Positions 13,591 through 23,384 of a stretch of 64,000 nucleotides of DNA are shown piece after piece. A program made the translations under genes and the position numbers. Each line of letters opens with the position of its first letter. Within the stretch, counting starts at the first letter, position 1. The DNA is taken from NCBI GenBank assembly GCA_016987375.1, contig PJRA01000313.1:2371567-2435566 (forward strand). The letters are read 5' to 3'. Source of the stretch: Brachionus koreanus (lineage: Eukaryota > Rotifera > Eurotatoria > Ploima > Brachionidae). Under the pieces are notes generated by a model that did not search any database, had not been told where the DNA came from, and worked only from the letters and a program-made list of their open reading frames with translations.

Positions 13591-14259
13591 NNNNNNNNNN
13601 NNNNNNNNNNNNNNNNNNNNNNNNNNNNNNNNNNNNNNNNNNNNNNNNNNNNNNNNNNNNNNNNNNNNNNNNNNNNNNNNNNNNNNNNNNNNNNNNNNNN
13701 NNNNNNNNNNNNNNNNNNNNNNNNNNNNNNNNNNNNNNNNNNNNNNNNNNNNNNNNNNNNNNNNNNNNNNNNNNNNNNNNNNNNNNNNNNNNNNNNNNNN
13801 NNNNNNNNNNNNNNNNNNNNNNNNNNNNNNNNNNNNNNNNNNNNNNNNNNNNNNNNNNNNNNNNNNNNNNNNNNNNNNNNNNNNNNNNNNNNNNNNNNNN
13901 NNNNNNNNNNNNNNNNNNNNNNNNNNNNNNNNNNNNNNNNNNNNNNNNNNNNNNNNNNNNNNNNNNNNNNNNNNNNNNNNNNNNNNNNNNNNNNNNNNNN
14001 NNNNNNNNNNNNNNNNNNNNNNNNNNNNNNNNNNNNNNNNNNNNNNNNNNNNNNNNNNNNNNNNNNNNNNNNNNNNNNNNNNNNNNNNNNNNNNNNNNNN
14101 NNNNNNNNNNNNNNNNNNNNNNNNNNNNNNNNNNNNNNNNNNNNNNNNNNNNNNNNNNNNNNNNNNNNNNNNNNNNNNNNNNNNNNNNNNNNNNNNNNNN
14201 NNNNNNNNNNNNNNNNNNNNNNNNNNNNNNNNNNNNNNNNNNNNNNNNNNNNNNNNNNN
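13591..14259. other. Assembly gap (669 N)
   Basis: A run of 669 N. Repeat-like sequence on its right side suggests a transposon that did not assemble. Confidence 0.99.
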
Positions 14260-14271
14260 AAAAAATGCTTG

Positions 14272-14287
14272 GTGCTTCTAGTGTTAA
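14272..14287 (-). mobile_element. piggyBac-like terminal inverted repeat ending in TTAA
   Basis: The sequence GTGCTTCTAGTG followed by TTAA (14284-14287) is the exact reverse complement of 37289-37304. Read outward it is TTAA plus CACTAGAAGCAC, resembling piggyBac ends (TTAA target, terminus near C-C-CTAGAA). It would be the right end of an element lying in the adjacent gap. The assignment rests on two short matches and the TTAA. Confidence 0.45.
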
Positions 14288-14291
14288 GGGT

Positions 14292-14752
14292 TATTATTCA
14301 TTTAACCTTTCAGTTAATTAAGATTTAATCATAAGCTTAAATGGAAACAATAAATATATCTCGTAATTTAAACTATTTAGTTAATAATTTAAATTTTCAT
14401 ATTTTAATTTATTTAATAAAATTTTTATTTTGTATTTTTAAGAATAAAATATTAAAAATATAAAGAAGTATTAAAATAATTTATATTTTGCCATTTCTCT
14501 ATTAACATTAATGTAGAAAATGATAAATATAAATGAGATTTGATTTTTTAATTATTGATTTAAGCCCTTTCTTAATTAGTAATTTTTTAGATAAGCCTTT
14601 TAAATCAAAATCAATCTAAATTTGAAATTAAAAAAATTTTAGATACGTTTTTTAATTATTAAATAATTAAAACACAATTTTTAATTTTAGCTAAATTAGT
14701 CAAATTTTATTATTTTTAAATTGAGACAAGAAAAATAAAATCTAAAATAAAA
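14292..14752. other. AT-rich spacer after the gap
   Basis: About 460 bp of very AT-rich sequence holding no supported gene. It includes the 3' flank of the minus-strand secreted-protein gene. Confidence 0.4.
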
Positions 14753-15189
14753 TTAAAATCTTGTTGTTTTAATATTAGGCCTAAATTTTTGATTTTGTGC
14801 TATTGCATTTCTAATAAACCAAAGGAGTTCGTCTTTGTTTGGATTTCTTTTCGCTATATTGACCTCATTGTCCATAGTTAATTCATCAATTAAATGATTA
14901 GTGTACGAACCAGTCTGATACTTTTTTCTTAAATAATGCTCTAGGCATCGCAAAAACTTGTATCTTTTGTGGCACTTGTACAATGTATCTAATTTTAAAT
15001 TTAAAATTAAAAATACTAGATTTTCAAGATCCTACTAGCATCCAAAAACTCTTCATTTTCATCCATTTCAATTAGTCCTTGATTAAAAGTTGGATCAAAT
15101 TCTGTGGAAGTCTTTTCTGTTGCCCAAACAGACGTCGATTCGGTCAAAAACCAAATTGCTAGTAATACTGAAATTCCAATAATTTTCAT
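14753..15189 (-). CDS. Small secreted protein of unknown function
   Basis: Two exons, 15189-15036 and 14988-14753, joined by a 47-nt GT...AG intron in matching phase, give 129 aa. The start MKIIGISVLLAIWFLTESTS is a textbook signal peptide: basic n-region, hydrophobic core, then small and polar residues. The mature part begins acidic (EFDPTFNQ, MDENEEF), then turns basic. It has only two cysteines, about nine residues apart, in YKCHKRYKFLRCLEHYL, which could form one disulfide loop. Two KR pairs are present, but no Gly-Lys-Arg amidation signal, so a neuropeptide precursor is possible but not shown. I recognise no family. The exon pairing is supported by the signal peptide, splice sites and continuous frame. 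The next gene upstream on this strand, TRMT11, ends 290 bp away. Confidence 0.7.
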
Positions 15190-15479
15190 TTTTAATTTTA
15201 TAAAAACTGAATTCTTTGATCAAATAATTTTTATTTATTTATATCTCAAAAGACACCCCAATTTTTGCTTTTATAAGCATTATCTAATTGTTTTATAAGA
15301 CAGGCTAGGTAAGACGGAAAGAATATTTAATTTGTCAGCCAACAAATAAATTTAATAGCATTATATTAATTATAAATGTATGGCTAAGTAAAATTACGTG
15401 GTAATCAGGAAGCGTCATAAGAAAACGAAAATTTTTTTTTAGTTTTTTTATTTTGATATTAAAAATAAAAAGCATAGGT

Positions 15480-17345
15480 CTATTTTCTAGGAGAAAAATA
15501 ATTTTCCCTAAACTGGTTTAATAGTTCCTTTTTGTTTTCTGTGCGATTTGACTTATCGTTCTCATTTAATTCATCGAAATTGTTTCCTTGAACGTCAATT
15601 TTTGATTTTTTTATCATAGTAACAAGTAATCTTGACGTGAATTGTGTCAATCTCTGTTCACTAAAACATCTTAGATATAAATTTTCATGACAAGGAATAA
15701 ATTCTTTCAGTATTTGTTTCATTTCCTCACAGCTAAATATTGAAAAAAATTTTTAAAGATTTTTATTTAAAATTTTATTAATTAAATTTACCTTTTATTA
15801 TTTCTATCTAAATTTAGATAAATAGGCAACCAATAAACAAGTTTTGCTCCACTTGTAAGATGAGACGAAGCAAAATCCAAAAGATCCAAATAAATATCAC
15901 CTAAATTATATTTTATATGCTGAACAAAATGAACATTTTTGCCTTGACCTTCTTCAATGTTTATTTCTTGATATATTTTTGAGCCTTTATTTCCAATTTT
16001 TTTCGCTTTTTCTCTAATACCATATGGAGGATCAGTAATTATTGCATCAAATATAAAACTATTTTTAATATATTCGCTACTAAAATCCGCAGCTAGAATG
16101 TCTATATATTTGCTTTCAAGGCCATATTGCTTCAAATTATTTAGAATGTTTTCTTCTTTTTTTCTGTATTTTTGTCCCATGCGGCTTGATAAGCCTCTAG
16201 AATGAACTAAGTTGTAGTCCAGATCGGCACCTAAGACATGAGCTCCGCAATGTGCAGCACCAACCAGCAAACTTCCAGTACCGACAAAAGGATCGAAAAC
16301 AATGGATGTAGAATCAACATTCGCCATGTTAGCCATGATAAGCGAAAGCAAAGGATCCATACTTGTGTTGCCAATGAAACCTCTATCCTTTAAATTATAC
16401 TTATGAGCTGCATTACTTTGGCCGTGACAAATCTTAACAAAAAATTAACTTTTTTCCAAAAAGTCTTTGATTTTCAGTTACAAATTTGGCCAAATAGCAT
16501 TTCCTTAGAAATTTATTTTCTTTTGAAAGCTCTGCATGTTCGTTTACTGATTGAATCCACTCTTCAGCATAAAAAAATTTATGAGTTACTATTTTATCGT
16601 TCAAGCAAACTTTAAGTCCTTCAAGCAAACTTTTATCATCAAATTTTAATCCTTCGACAATTTTCTAATAAAAAAATTAAATTGAATTAAAATTTAATAT
16701 TTGAAATTGCACCTCAATTTTTTTCAACTTTTCTTCTTGAGTATAAATTTTAGAAAACGAATAAACTTCAATTTTAAAAGTGCTGCCTTTTTCAACGTCC
16801 TGGTTATTTAAATATAATTTGCTTACATAATTAAAAAATATACAAAATTTACTAAATCTATCTTATTTTCTTGAAGATTTTTTATCATATTTTCCAGACA
16901 ATCACCTTCAGTTATTAATTTTGAGATTGATCTTTAATTTGAAAAAAAAATTAATCAAGTAAATTATACCTGATTTAAATCAATGCTTAGCAATGCATTT
17001 TATCATTGATTTAAATTGTTTTTATTAAAAAAACTTACGGACTTTAAAAGAAAACAACGATTTCCTATTTCTAGAGCTGTTTGCTCATCCGGTAATACAC
17101 ATGTAAAAAGAGGACTCTAAAATTTAGTTTTCATTTTTCTTAATTTAACATTAAACAATAAAAATACATCATTTGAGTAGTTATGGTTTGATATGCAATT
17201 AGGTTTTTTAATATTTTCACAAACCATCTCTAATTCCTTCATTAAAAATTGAATTTTAACTTTGAAACGCTTTGAAATTTACTGGTAAACGGAAATCCAA
17301 AAAATCATGTGTAAGATGGAACAGATATGAATTCTGGGTTCTCAT
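15480..17345 (-). CDS. TRMT11: tRNA (guanine(10)-N2)-methyltransferase, TRM11 catalytic subunit
   Basis: Catalytic subunit of the TRM11-TRM112 complex, which methylates N2 of guanosine 10 in cytosolic tRNAs using SAM. Eight exons on the minus strand: 17345-17283, 17236-17150, 17116-17043, 16931-16853, 16799-16713, 16664-16482, 16432-15792 and 15732-15480, giving 488 aa. The N-terminal THUMP-like part includes DFRLP|ELEMV across the first intron. The Rossmann methyltransferase domain has FDPFVGTGSLL (about 237-247) for SAM binding and catalytic DPPYG (325-329), then LVYWLP and SRLLVTM. All junctions agree in phase and with family order. One donor, after exon 3, is the weak GTCCGTAAG; the stronger GTAAGT three bases further breaks the frame. 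That intron also contains a CAG|GTATAA ratchet-like site. The complete set of motifs suggests an active enzyme. Confidence 0.93.
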
Positions 17346-17799
17346 TTTTAGGTTTAAATTTTTAAAATTTTCAATTTCTATATATTTTTTTGTTGAATAT
17401 TTTAGATATTTATTTTTTCATTGCAAAAAAAAGAACATTTTATCCCAAATTTAGAGAATTAAGAGTATGAATGAAACGATTTTTATTTAATGTAACCAGA
17501 ATTGGTCAAAAGAAGTCGAGTCAAATCAACTATTTTAACATTATCTAATCTAAGAAAACTATTCAAACAATAATGGAAAATTGTAAATATAACTGAATGA
17601 AGATAAATTTCAAAAAAATAAGAAAATTATTTTGGTCAGAATTTTTTTTTAGTTTTTAGTATAGTTTAGTTTATTGAATAAGTATAAATGGCACAATAGA
17701 TGACATGCACCATTGTTAACAATACTATCTATTTGTTTCTATTCTTTTATAGCTCTTCATCTTTGTCTTATTTCGTCAATTTGTTTTTCGCTAGTGTCC

Positions 17800-17849
17800 C
17801 ATGTAATACATAGTTCTTTTGGCCTGAAAAAAGAACTATTTATTACATG
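17800..17849. repeat. Short inverted repeat (21-bp stem)
   Basis: CATGTAATACATAGTTCTTT at the left pairs with AAAGAACTATTTATTACATG at the right with one mismatch and an 8-nt loop. It lies about 450 bp upstream of the TRMT11 start and has no T-run to mark it as a terminator. Function unknown. Confidence 0.7.
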
Positions 17850-17989
17850 TATTACATTTATAGTCTGGAAAACAGTGGTGCAAAGTTTTCGTTTAGATTC
17901 GCAATAGTAAATAGTGAGTTCGAATAGAAGAAAATTGCCTAAAATTGATTATAAAATTAGGAATTGAACAGGGAAAATATCCGAAATTG

Positions 17990-18008
17990 ATAATAATAAT
18001 AATAATAA
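17990..18008. repeat. TAA trinucleotide microsatellite
   Basis: About six tandem TAA units, followed directly by a GC-rich patch. Such tails are common at the 3' ends of some non-LTR elements, but nothing else here identifies one. Confidence 0.75.
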
Positions 18009-18619
18009 GCAACAGCAGACTAACTGCGGAGCAATGCGATAAGTGCCTTGCTATGGTAGTTGTTTGATTTTAACATAAACCTTAATATTGATAAAATATG
18101 TTAATAGAACAAATTAATTATTTTATTTTAAAATATTTATCCAGTTTGTTTTAAATAATTAATATTTTGGCGCTAAACAATTAAATTTTAACGTTAAAGA
18201 TATTTCAATTTGCTTTGACAAAGAATAAATAATCTAAAGTAAAGTCATTAAAATTCTAATTATTTTTTATTTTATTTCTTTTTTATTCTTTTAAGAAATG
18301 AAAAAAATTTAAACTTTAATAGTTAAACAAAAATTAATTTTGTGTTGATAGAAAATTAATTTCCGATGAAAAAAAACTAAAAACGAGAAATATTGTACCT
18401 TTTCAAAATTAGCATGAAAACAATAAGAAAAATTTATTTTTAAATATAAGTTTTAAATATATCGGATAATTGATTTTTACTATATTTCAAAATTCAAAAA
18501 TAAAAATGGTATAACAATATTAAAATAGTTAATTTAAAGAGATGTGATGAACATGTCTTACGAAAAAAAATTTTACGGTAAAACTGTTCATAGAGATGAT
18601 AATTTTTCAATTTTACATT

Positions 18620-20498
18620 TTATCTAAAAAATTTTCTTGGAACAGATTTAGTGGCGATTATTTTTTTAATTCTTTCATATGGATTTAATCGTCCCATACG
18701 TCCAAGAGCTGCGACAGCCGGAGGCGATTCCAACATTTTCCTAGCAACTCTTTGAATGTCACTTTCTTGAATAGCCTCAATTCGGTCAAAATAATACTGG
18801 GCTTGCTCTCTGCGTCCTCTGCTCAAAACTTGTCGAGCTACGTCTTCAAATAACACCGGCCTCTGTTCTAAATTCATAAAAAGCATAGATTGAAGTTGAG
18901 TTTTGGCCCTGTTTAACTGAACAGGATCACATGGTCCAGTCATTCTGATCAACTCTTGTCCGATCACGTCACACATATCTTCTAAATATTGTGGGGGTGC
19001 CGAAGCGTGAATGTAAAATATACCCGAGTCAATATAAGATTGATTATACGCAGTGGCACTGAACATAAAATGATATCTATTCAAAACATTCAAATAAAGC
19101 CTTGAATACATGCCTTTGCCAGGACCTCCAGCACTAAAAGAGCCGCCACCGCCCATCAAAGTGTTTATAACACAACTGGTCACAAAATCTCTTTCGTTCA
19201 TAAATGACGGACTTTCCAGACCAACTATCAAATGAGTCAATTCTGGCAATTGGTTATTAAAACCCTGATTCAAATCAGACAAATCTTTTTCGATTATTTT
19301 TGAGCCACCAGTCCAAACTGCTCTGCGTGTATCGATTTTACCGCTTGGCTTTTTTTCTTTAAATTTTAGCTCTTCGTCCCATAGAGGCTTAATCGATCCG
19401 AATTTTTCGATAGCCATTTGACTGAATTCATTATGATCGGCGCCAATACAAGCAAGTACAGTTCGGTTGGGCTGGTATAAAGTCTTCATATATGAGTATA
19501 AGTCTTCACGTTTTATTTTATTTATATTTTCACTTGGACATATTTTTGGATTTGCCAACGGGCTATCTTTAAATGCGGCCTCATGAATCATTTCTACCAA
19601 AAGAGGCTCTGGATCTGGTCTAGTGCTCAAATCTTCCAATTCGAATTCGATGGCTTTTCTAACCTGTTCTAATTCGAAATCCTGGAACAATGGCCGATAA
19701 ATTGTATCAGCCAAAAGACTTAAAATTTGAGGTAGGCCACTACGACGGCATGAAAGTGCGTAAACAATTGCATCTCTAAACAATGTATTAGAATAAAATT
19801 TCTAAAATAAATATTTTGAAAATTTTCTACCTTCCTGCTTGACAGTCACAGATTGCACCATGTTTTTCCAAAGTTTCTAAAATTTTTTCTCTATTTTCAA
19901 AACTCGATGTGGACTTGATAAAAATTCTGATTAAAAAATTCCAATTGATCATATTATGAGCTTACATTAAAAGCCAATTTTTCCAAAAAATGTGTCGCTC
20001 CATTTATGAATGGAGATTCGTATCTTGGACCCGAATCAATAATCACTTCAATGCAATTTTTAAAATTTATTTAGAAAAATTTATTTAGTAATTGTCTGTT
20101 ACCACCAACTGTGCAAAATTCACCGAATAGCTTTTCGGAGGCAATTTTTAGCCCATTGTCTAATTGACTTACAAAAGTGTCATAATTTCGAGAGCTTACA
20201 CTCTGAGGCTGTTTAAGGTCCTGTTTTGTAGAAAGCGTTTTAGTGAGAGGAGGTAGATTATAGCCTTCAACACCATCACGGCTCTTGCGAATTAAGCTAG
20301 ACCAATCTGAATTTGGCCTTTGTATAAAAGCAAAATTTTATTTTCTCTATTAATTTTTTAGTAGTAGGTTACCTCAAGGTCTAAATAATTTTTAAAAAAT
20401 ATTTATTAGTTCGATATGTTTTTTTAAATATTGAAATATTTCATTACTTTTTGGTAGATATTTTTAAAGTTCTGATAAAATCTTGGATTCTTGATCAT
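18620..20498 (-). CDS. PMPCA: Mitochondrial processing peptidase subunit alpha
   Basis: Alpha subunit of the matrix peptidase that removes presequences from imported proteins. Six exons: 20498-20448, 20380-20373 (8 nt), 20317-20103, 20045-19966, 19913-19831 and 19775-18620, giving 530 aa. The first exon (MIKNPRFYQNFKNIYQK) is basic and suits a mitochondrial presequence. The N-terminal M16 domain has THFLEKLAF where beta subunits have the zinc motif HFLEH, so this is the non-catalytic alpha subunit. The glycine-rich loop GGGGSFSAGGPGKG (about 354-367), which guides substrate presequences, is intact. The C-terminal M16 domain is complete. The 8-nt exon is inferred: it has a good acceptor (TTATTTAG) and donor (GGTAACC), and without it the first exon is out of frame. 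A copy of residues about 308-349 lies upstream at 20964-21087. Confidence 0.95.
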
Positions 20499-20963
20499 TT
20501 TTAAAAATTTATTCGATTCTCATTAAAAATTAACGTCAAGCACTCCAACCAAGCCTCTTACAGGTTTTATCTAATATAATTAAAAAAATTTTAATTTAAT
20601 TGAAAAATAAAAATTTCTCTAAAGCATGAAAAATTTAAATAGTAAAAGCGCAAGATTTTTCCAGCTTTTCAATGGTGCAATATATAAGTCTTAAAATATT
20701 TTTAAAAAAAAATAACTCAACATTTTTATTTGTTTTTGATGTGGAGGATAGGAATTTTTTTAAAATGATTCTTTTTTAAATTTAAATTTTTTTATTTTTT
20801 CGATTCTAAAATACCAATCTCCATTCATAAGCAAAAATATTTAGCTTGATTTTAACTAAAAACAAAAATCTAAATAGTTCCACAATTTTTTTCTAATTTT
20901 AATCAAGCTAATTTTTAACAAAAGAAATGAATTTGAAGTAAGTGTTGTTTCCAAGAATTAGAT
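20499..20963. other. Upstream region of PMPCA
   Basis: AT-rich, no gene seen. It should hold the PMPCA promoter, and possibly a 5' UTR exon near 20520-20580 where the sequence is less AT-rich. Confidence 0.4.
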
Positions 20964-21087
20964 ATAACAGAATTGTTCACAAAATCTCTTTCGTTCATAA
21001 ATGACGGACTTTCCAGACCAACTATCAAATGAGTCAATTCTGGCAATTGGTTATTAAAACCCTGATTCAAATCAGACAAATCTTTTT
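20964..21087 (-). pseudogene. Copied fragment of PMPCA exon 6
   Basis: These 124 bases align without gaps to 19167-19290 inside the large PMPCA exon (constant offset of 1797), same orientation. About 106 bases in the middle are identical and only the first 17 differ at a few places. It encodes the piece just before the glycine-rich loop (DLNQGF...FVTSCVI) and has no exon borders, start or stop of its own. It is a partial duplication, not a gene. The near identity means it is recent, recently converted, or misassembled. Confidence 0.93.
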
Positions 21088-21622
21088 TTGAAGAGAAGAC
21101 AGAGATTTGTAGTATTAAAAAAAATTTAAATGCACAATTTTTTGATTAGAAATTTTATATTTATGTAAAAAAATTCTTTATACTAAAATTAAGAAAGAAA
21201 GTTTGGCAAGCATTGGAAATTTTATTTGATTCTCTATCGGATAAATAATGAAATTTCGAATTTAAGATTCTATCAAATACTGGCAAATTTTTAAAAAGGA
21301 TAGGAAATTTTAATAGCTTGTGATTTAAGATCCAAGATGAACCAAAACTATCTAAGTATAAAAATGGACAGATTTTGAAATTTGCTGGCTTAACAGTCCA
21401 CAAAAAATTTTGTTTTAAATTTAAAATTTTGAAGCCTCATTTATTTTGGGATAAATTTAAACGATCTCTATAATTACTTAAATGATCTCCAAAAATTTTT
21501 GATCACTTAATTTAATTATTTTTGATACCTTAAAATAATTAAATGATCTCCTAATTAAATAAAAATGATAGCAGAAATTAATGATTTGATCTCCAAATTT
21601 TATTTCTTTAAATTTAATTATA
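21088..21622. other. AT-rich spacer
   Basis: No gene supported. An 80-codon minus-strand frame at 21161-21403 has no recognised feature and is probably chance. The tract 21450-21600 repeats phrases such as AAATGATCTCC a few times, a weak local repetition. Confidence 0.4.
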
Positions 21623-21901
21623 TTAAGATAAAAAATAAAAGTAAGTCAGAAAAATAGAAAAGAGCTTTTTGCTCGGACGACCCTTGTTGACTTTTTTTTG
21701 AAATTGAGAATCAACTATTTCAATTTCATCTTCTTCATCTGTTGTTTCATTTAATATAAGTTGTCTTTTTTGTTGAGATATTTCTTCAACATTTTTTTCA
21801 AATGCCTTTTTGGCTTTAGTTGGACGACCTCTATTTCTTTTTTGACGAGATTCATATTGTTGAATCTCAGTAAACTGGAATTCTTCACTTATGGAATTCA
21901 T
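21623..21901 (-). CDS. AT-hook motif protein (short or first exon)
   Basis: Open frame of 92 codons with two AT-hook cores, RNRGRPTK at about residues 22-29 and NKGRPSKK at about 72-79, separated by an acidic, Glu/Asp-rich stretch (NETTDEEDEIEIVD). AT-hooks bind the minor groove of AT-rich DNA. The last dozen residues are hydrophobic and may be intron read through, so the ORF may be the first exon of a longer gene continuing below 21660. A 552-bp hAT-like element begins about 125 bp upstream of its start. A transposon-derived or chromatin protein is possible; no more can be said. Confidence 0.5.
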   Translation of the reverse strand: MNSISEEFQFTEIQQYESRQKRNRGRPTKAKKAFEKNVEEISQQKRQLILNETTDEEDEIEIVDSQFQKKVNKGRPSKKLFSIFLTYFYFLS

Positions 21902-22018
21902 ATTTTACTTATTAAATTTTTTAATTTATTATTTATTTATTTATTTATTTGTTTAATGTTTATATTTAATAAGGATAAGAAATAAGTCTGTTAAACAAAG
22001 CATTTAATGTGTTTAAAA
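21902..22018. other. Short spacer with ATTT-type repeats
   Basis: TTTA-rich simple sequence between the AT-hook ORF and the hAT-like element. Confidence 0.4.
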
Positions 22019-22026
22019 GTTTAAAG

Positions 22027-22578
22027 TAGTGATGTTGGTTTTGCTTGGTTTTGTGATTAGCCAATTTTGGTTAGCCAAAAATTGGTTATCTAATTTGTAT
22101 CTGTTTTTTTATCGTAAATTAATTTTCCAAGCTTACTCCGAAGCTTAAAAAATCTGTACTAAATTATTTTAAGTCATAGCGAATTGACTTCTTTAGTCTT
22201 CTACATAATTCTGTCGGACATACCTTTTGAGTAAAGCAACAAAGCTACTAAAGTAGAACTTATTCCTCTTATTTTCAAATTAAATAATTTTTTCAAATTT
22301 TTTTTTGTAATTAATTAAACAATTTATTATAGTTTTTTTTTTAAATTTATTCTTGAAGAATACTTTTCAATAAATCAATAAAATGAATTATTTTTTTTAT
22401 TAAGAATTTATTTGAATAACTTAAGCCGAAATTAAAATTTACAAATGCAAATTTATTTTTGGTTAACTTATTTTTGGCTAACCGAATTTTGGTTAAATAA
22501 ATTTTAATTTTGGCCAACCGGACATTGATTAATCAAAATTTATAATATTGGTTAACCAGGCCAAAACCAACGACACAA
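22027..22578. mobile_element. Non-autonomous hAT-like element (552 bp)
   Basis: Ends TAGTGATGTTGG and CCAACGACACAA form imperfect terminal inverted repeats (9 of 12 match). The flanks GTTTAAAG (22019-22026) and GTTTAAAA (22579-22586) form an 8-bp target duplication with one mismatch, the length typical of hAT elements. The subterminal arms carry repeated motifs such as TTGGTTAGCC on the left and GGCTAACCGAATTTTGG on the right in inverted orientation. The middle is plain AT-rich with no transposase. The architecture resembles the element at 58189-59057. Confidence 0.75.
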
Positions 22579-22586
22579 GTTTAAAA

Positions 22587-23384
22587 TATATTGAAATTTT
22601 TAGAATGTTGAAGAGAATACTGCTGTCAGATCTAATTTTTGATTGAATTTGACAATTTATTTATGACATTTATCAAAATTTTTTTTTAATATATTTTTTT
22701 CTTAAAGATTTTAAAATAAACTATTCAACTCGTTTTTTTTCATTTCTTATAATTAAATTGAACAGTTTTTATTTTAATAAAAAAATTTGAATTTCCTTAG
22801 ACCTAAACATGAAGTTGAAAAGAAGCTTTAGACTTAAAAAAAGGATAGATGTTGAAATGTAAATTTTCTAATTTTATTTATTATAATATAATATTGAAAT
22901 GATTACTAAAACTGTCTGTACATTATTGAATTTTCCTAACATTCTATTTTAATTAGTAACACAATTTTATACATTAAAAAGTTAAATCCTTATTTAATTC
23001 ATTTTTAAAATTTCTTATATTTTTTATACAATTATTTTACGTTTTAGTTCAAGAACTAGAAAATTTCTTAATTGCAAAAAAAAAATAATAAGTATTACAT
23101 GCGTTAAAAAATTCATAGCATTTTGCAACCACACAAATTATGCAATTGAAAATTAAACTAATGCAAATATAAAAACGAGACTGATCTTGCTAAAGAAAAA
23201 GAACGAGAAAATTAGCTTTTGTAAAAATTTGAAATTTTCATGTTTTTTGAATTCAGACTTATCTCAGCTACTAACGTTTTAGTTTCTTATTTAGAAAATA
23301 GACATAACCAAGCAGGTTTTAGAAAGAGAAACATTTTTGAAGCAATTTTTTTTGTATATCTCAATTTTTTCAATATATTTTAAA
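22587..23384. other. Intergenic upstream of UBA1
   Basis: About 800 bp of AT-rich sequence without gene or repeat. UBA1 promoter and 5' UTR are expected in the right part. Confidence 0.4.

Larger units (their letters stand above)
17346..18619. other. Intergenic between TRMT11 and PMPCA
   Basis: Contains a 21-bp hairpin (17800-17849) and a short TAA microsatellite (17990-18008) followed by about 50 unusually GC-rich bases (about 18009-18060). That patch could be the tail of an old retroelement. No gene was supported. Confidence 0.45.

Noticed and set aside
13420..14328. Open reading frame across the N-run
   Set aside because: It is open only because Ns hide stops; flanking codons show no protein pattern.
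14753..15189. Neuropeptide precursor call for the secreted protein
   Set aside because: There is no amidation signal and no repeated peptide between dibasic sites, so only 'secreted protein' is claimed.
16433..16481. Apparent frameshift in TRMT11 in a T-run
   Set aside because: A 49-nt GT...AG intron here joins AKF to ICHGQ in frame and matches the family order without any indel.
21161..21403. 80-codon minus-strand ORF
   Set aside because: No recognisable motif or conserved pattern and no supporting splice partner; consistent with chance.
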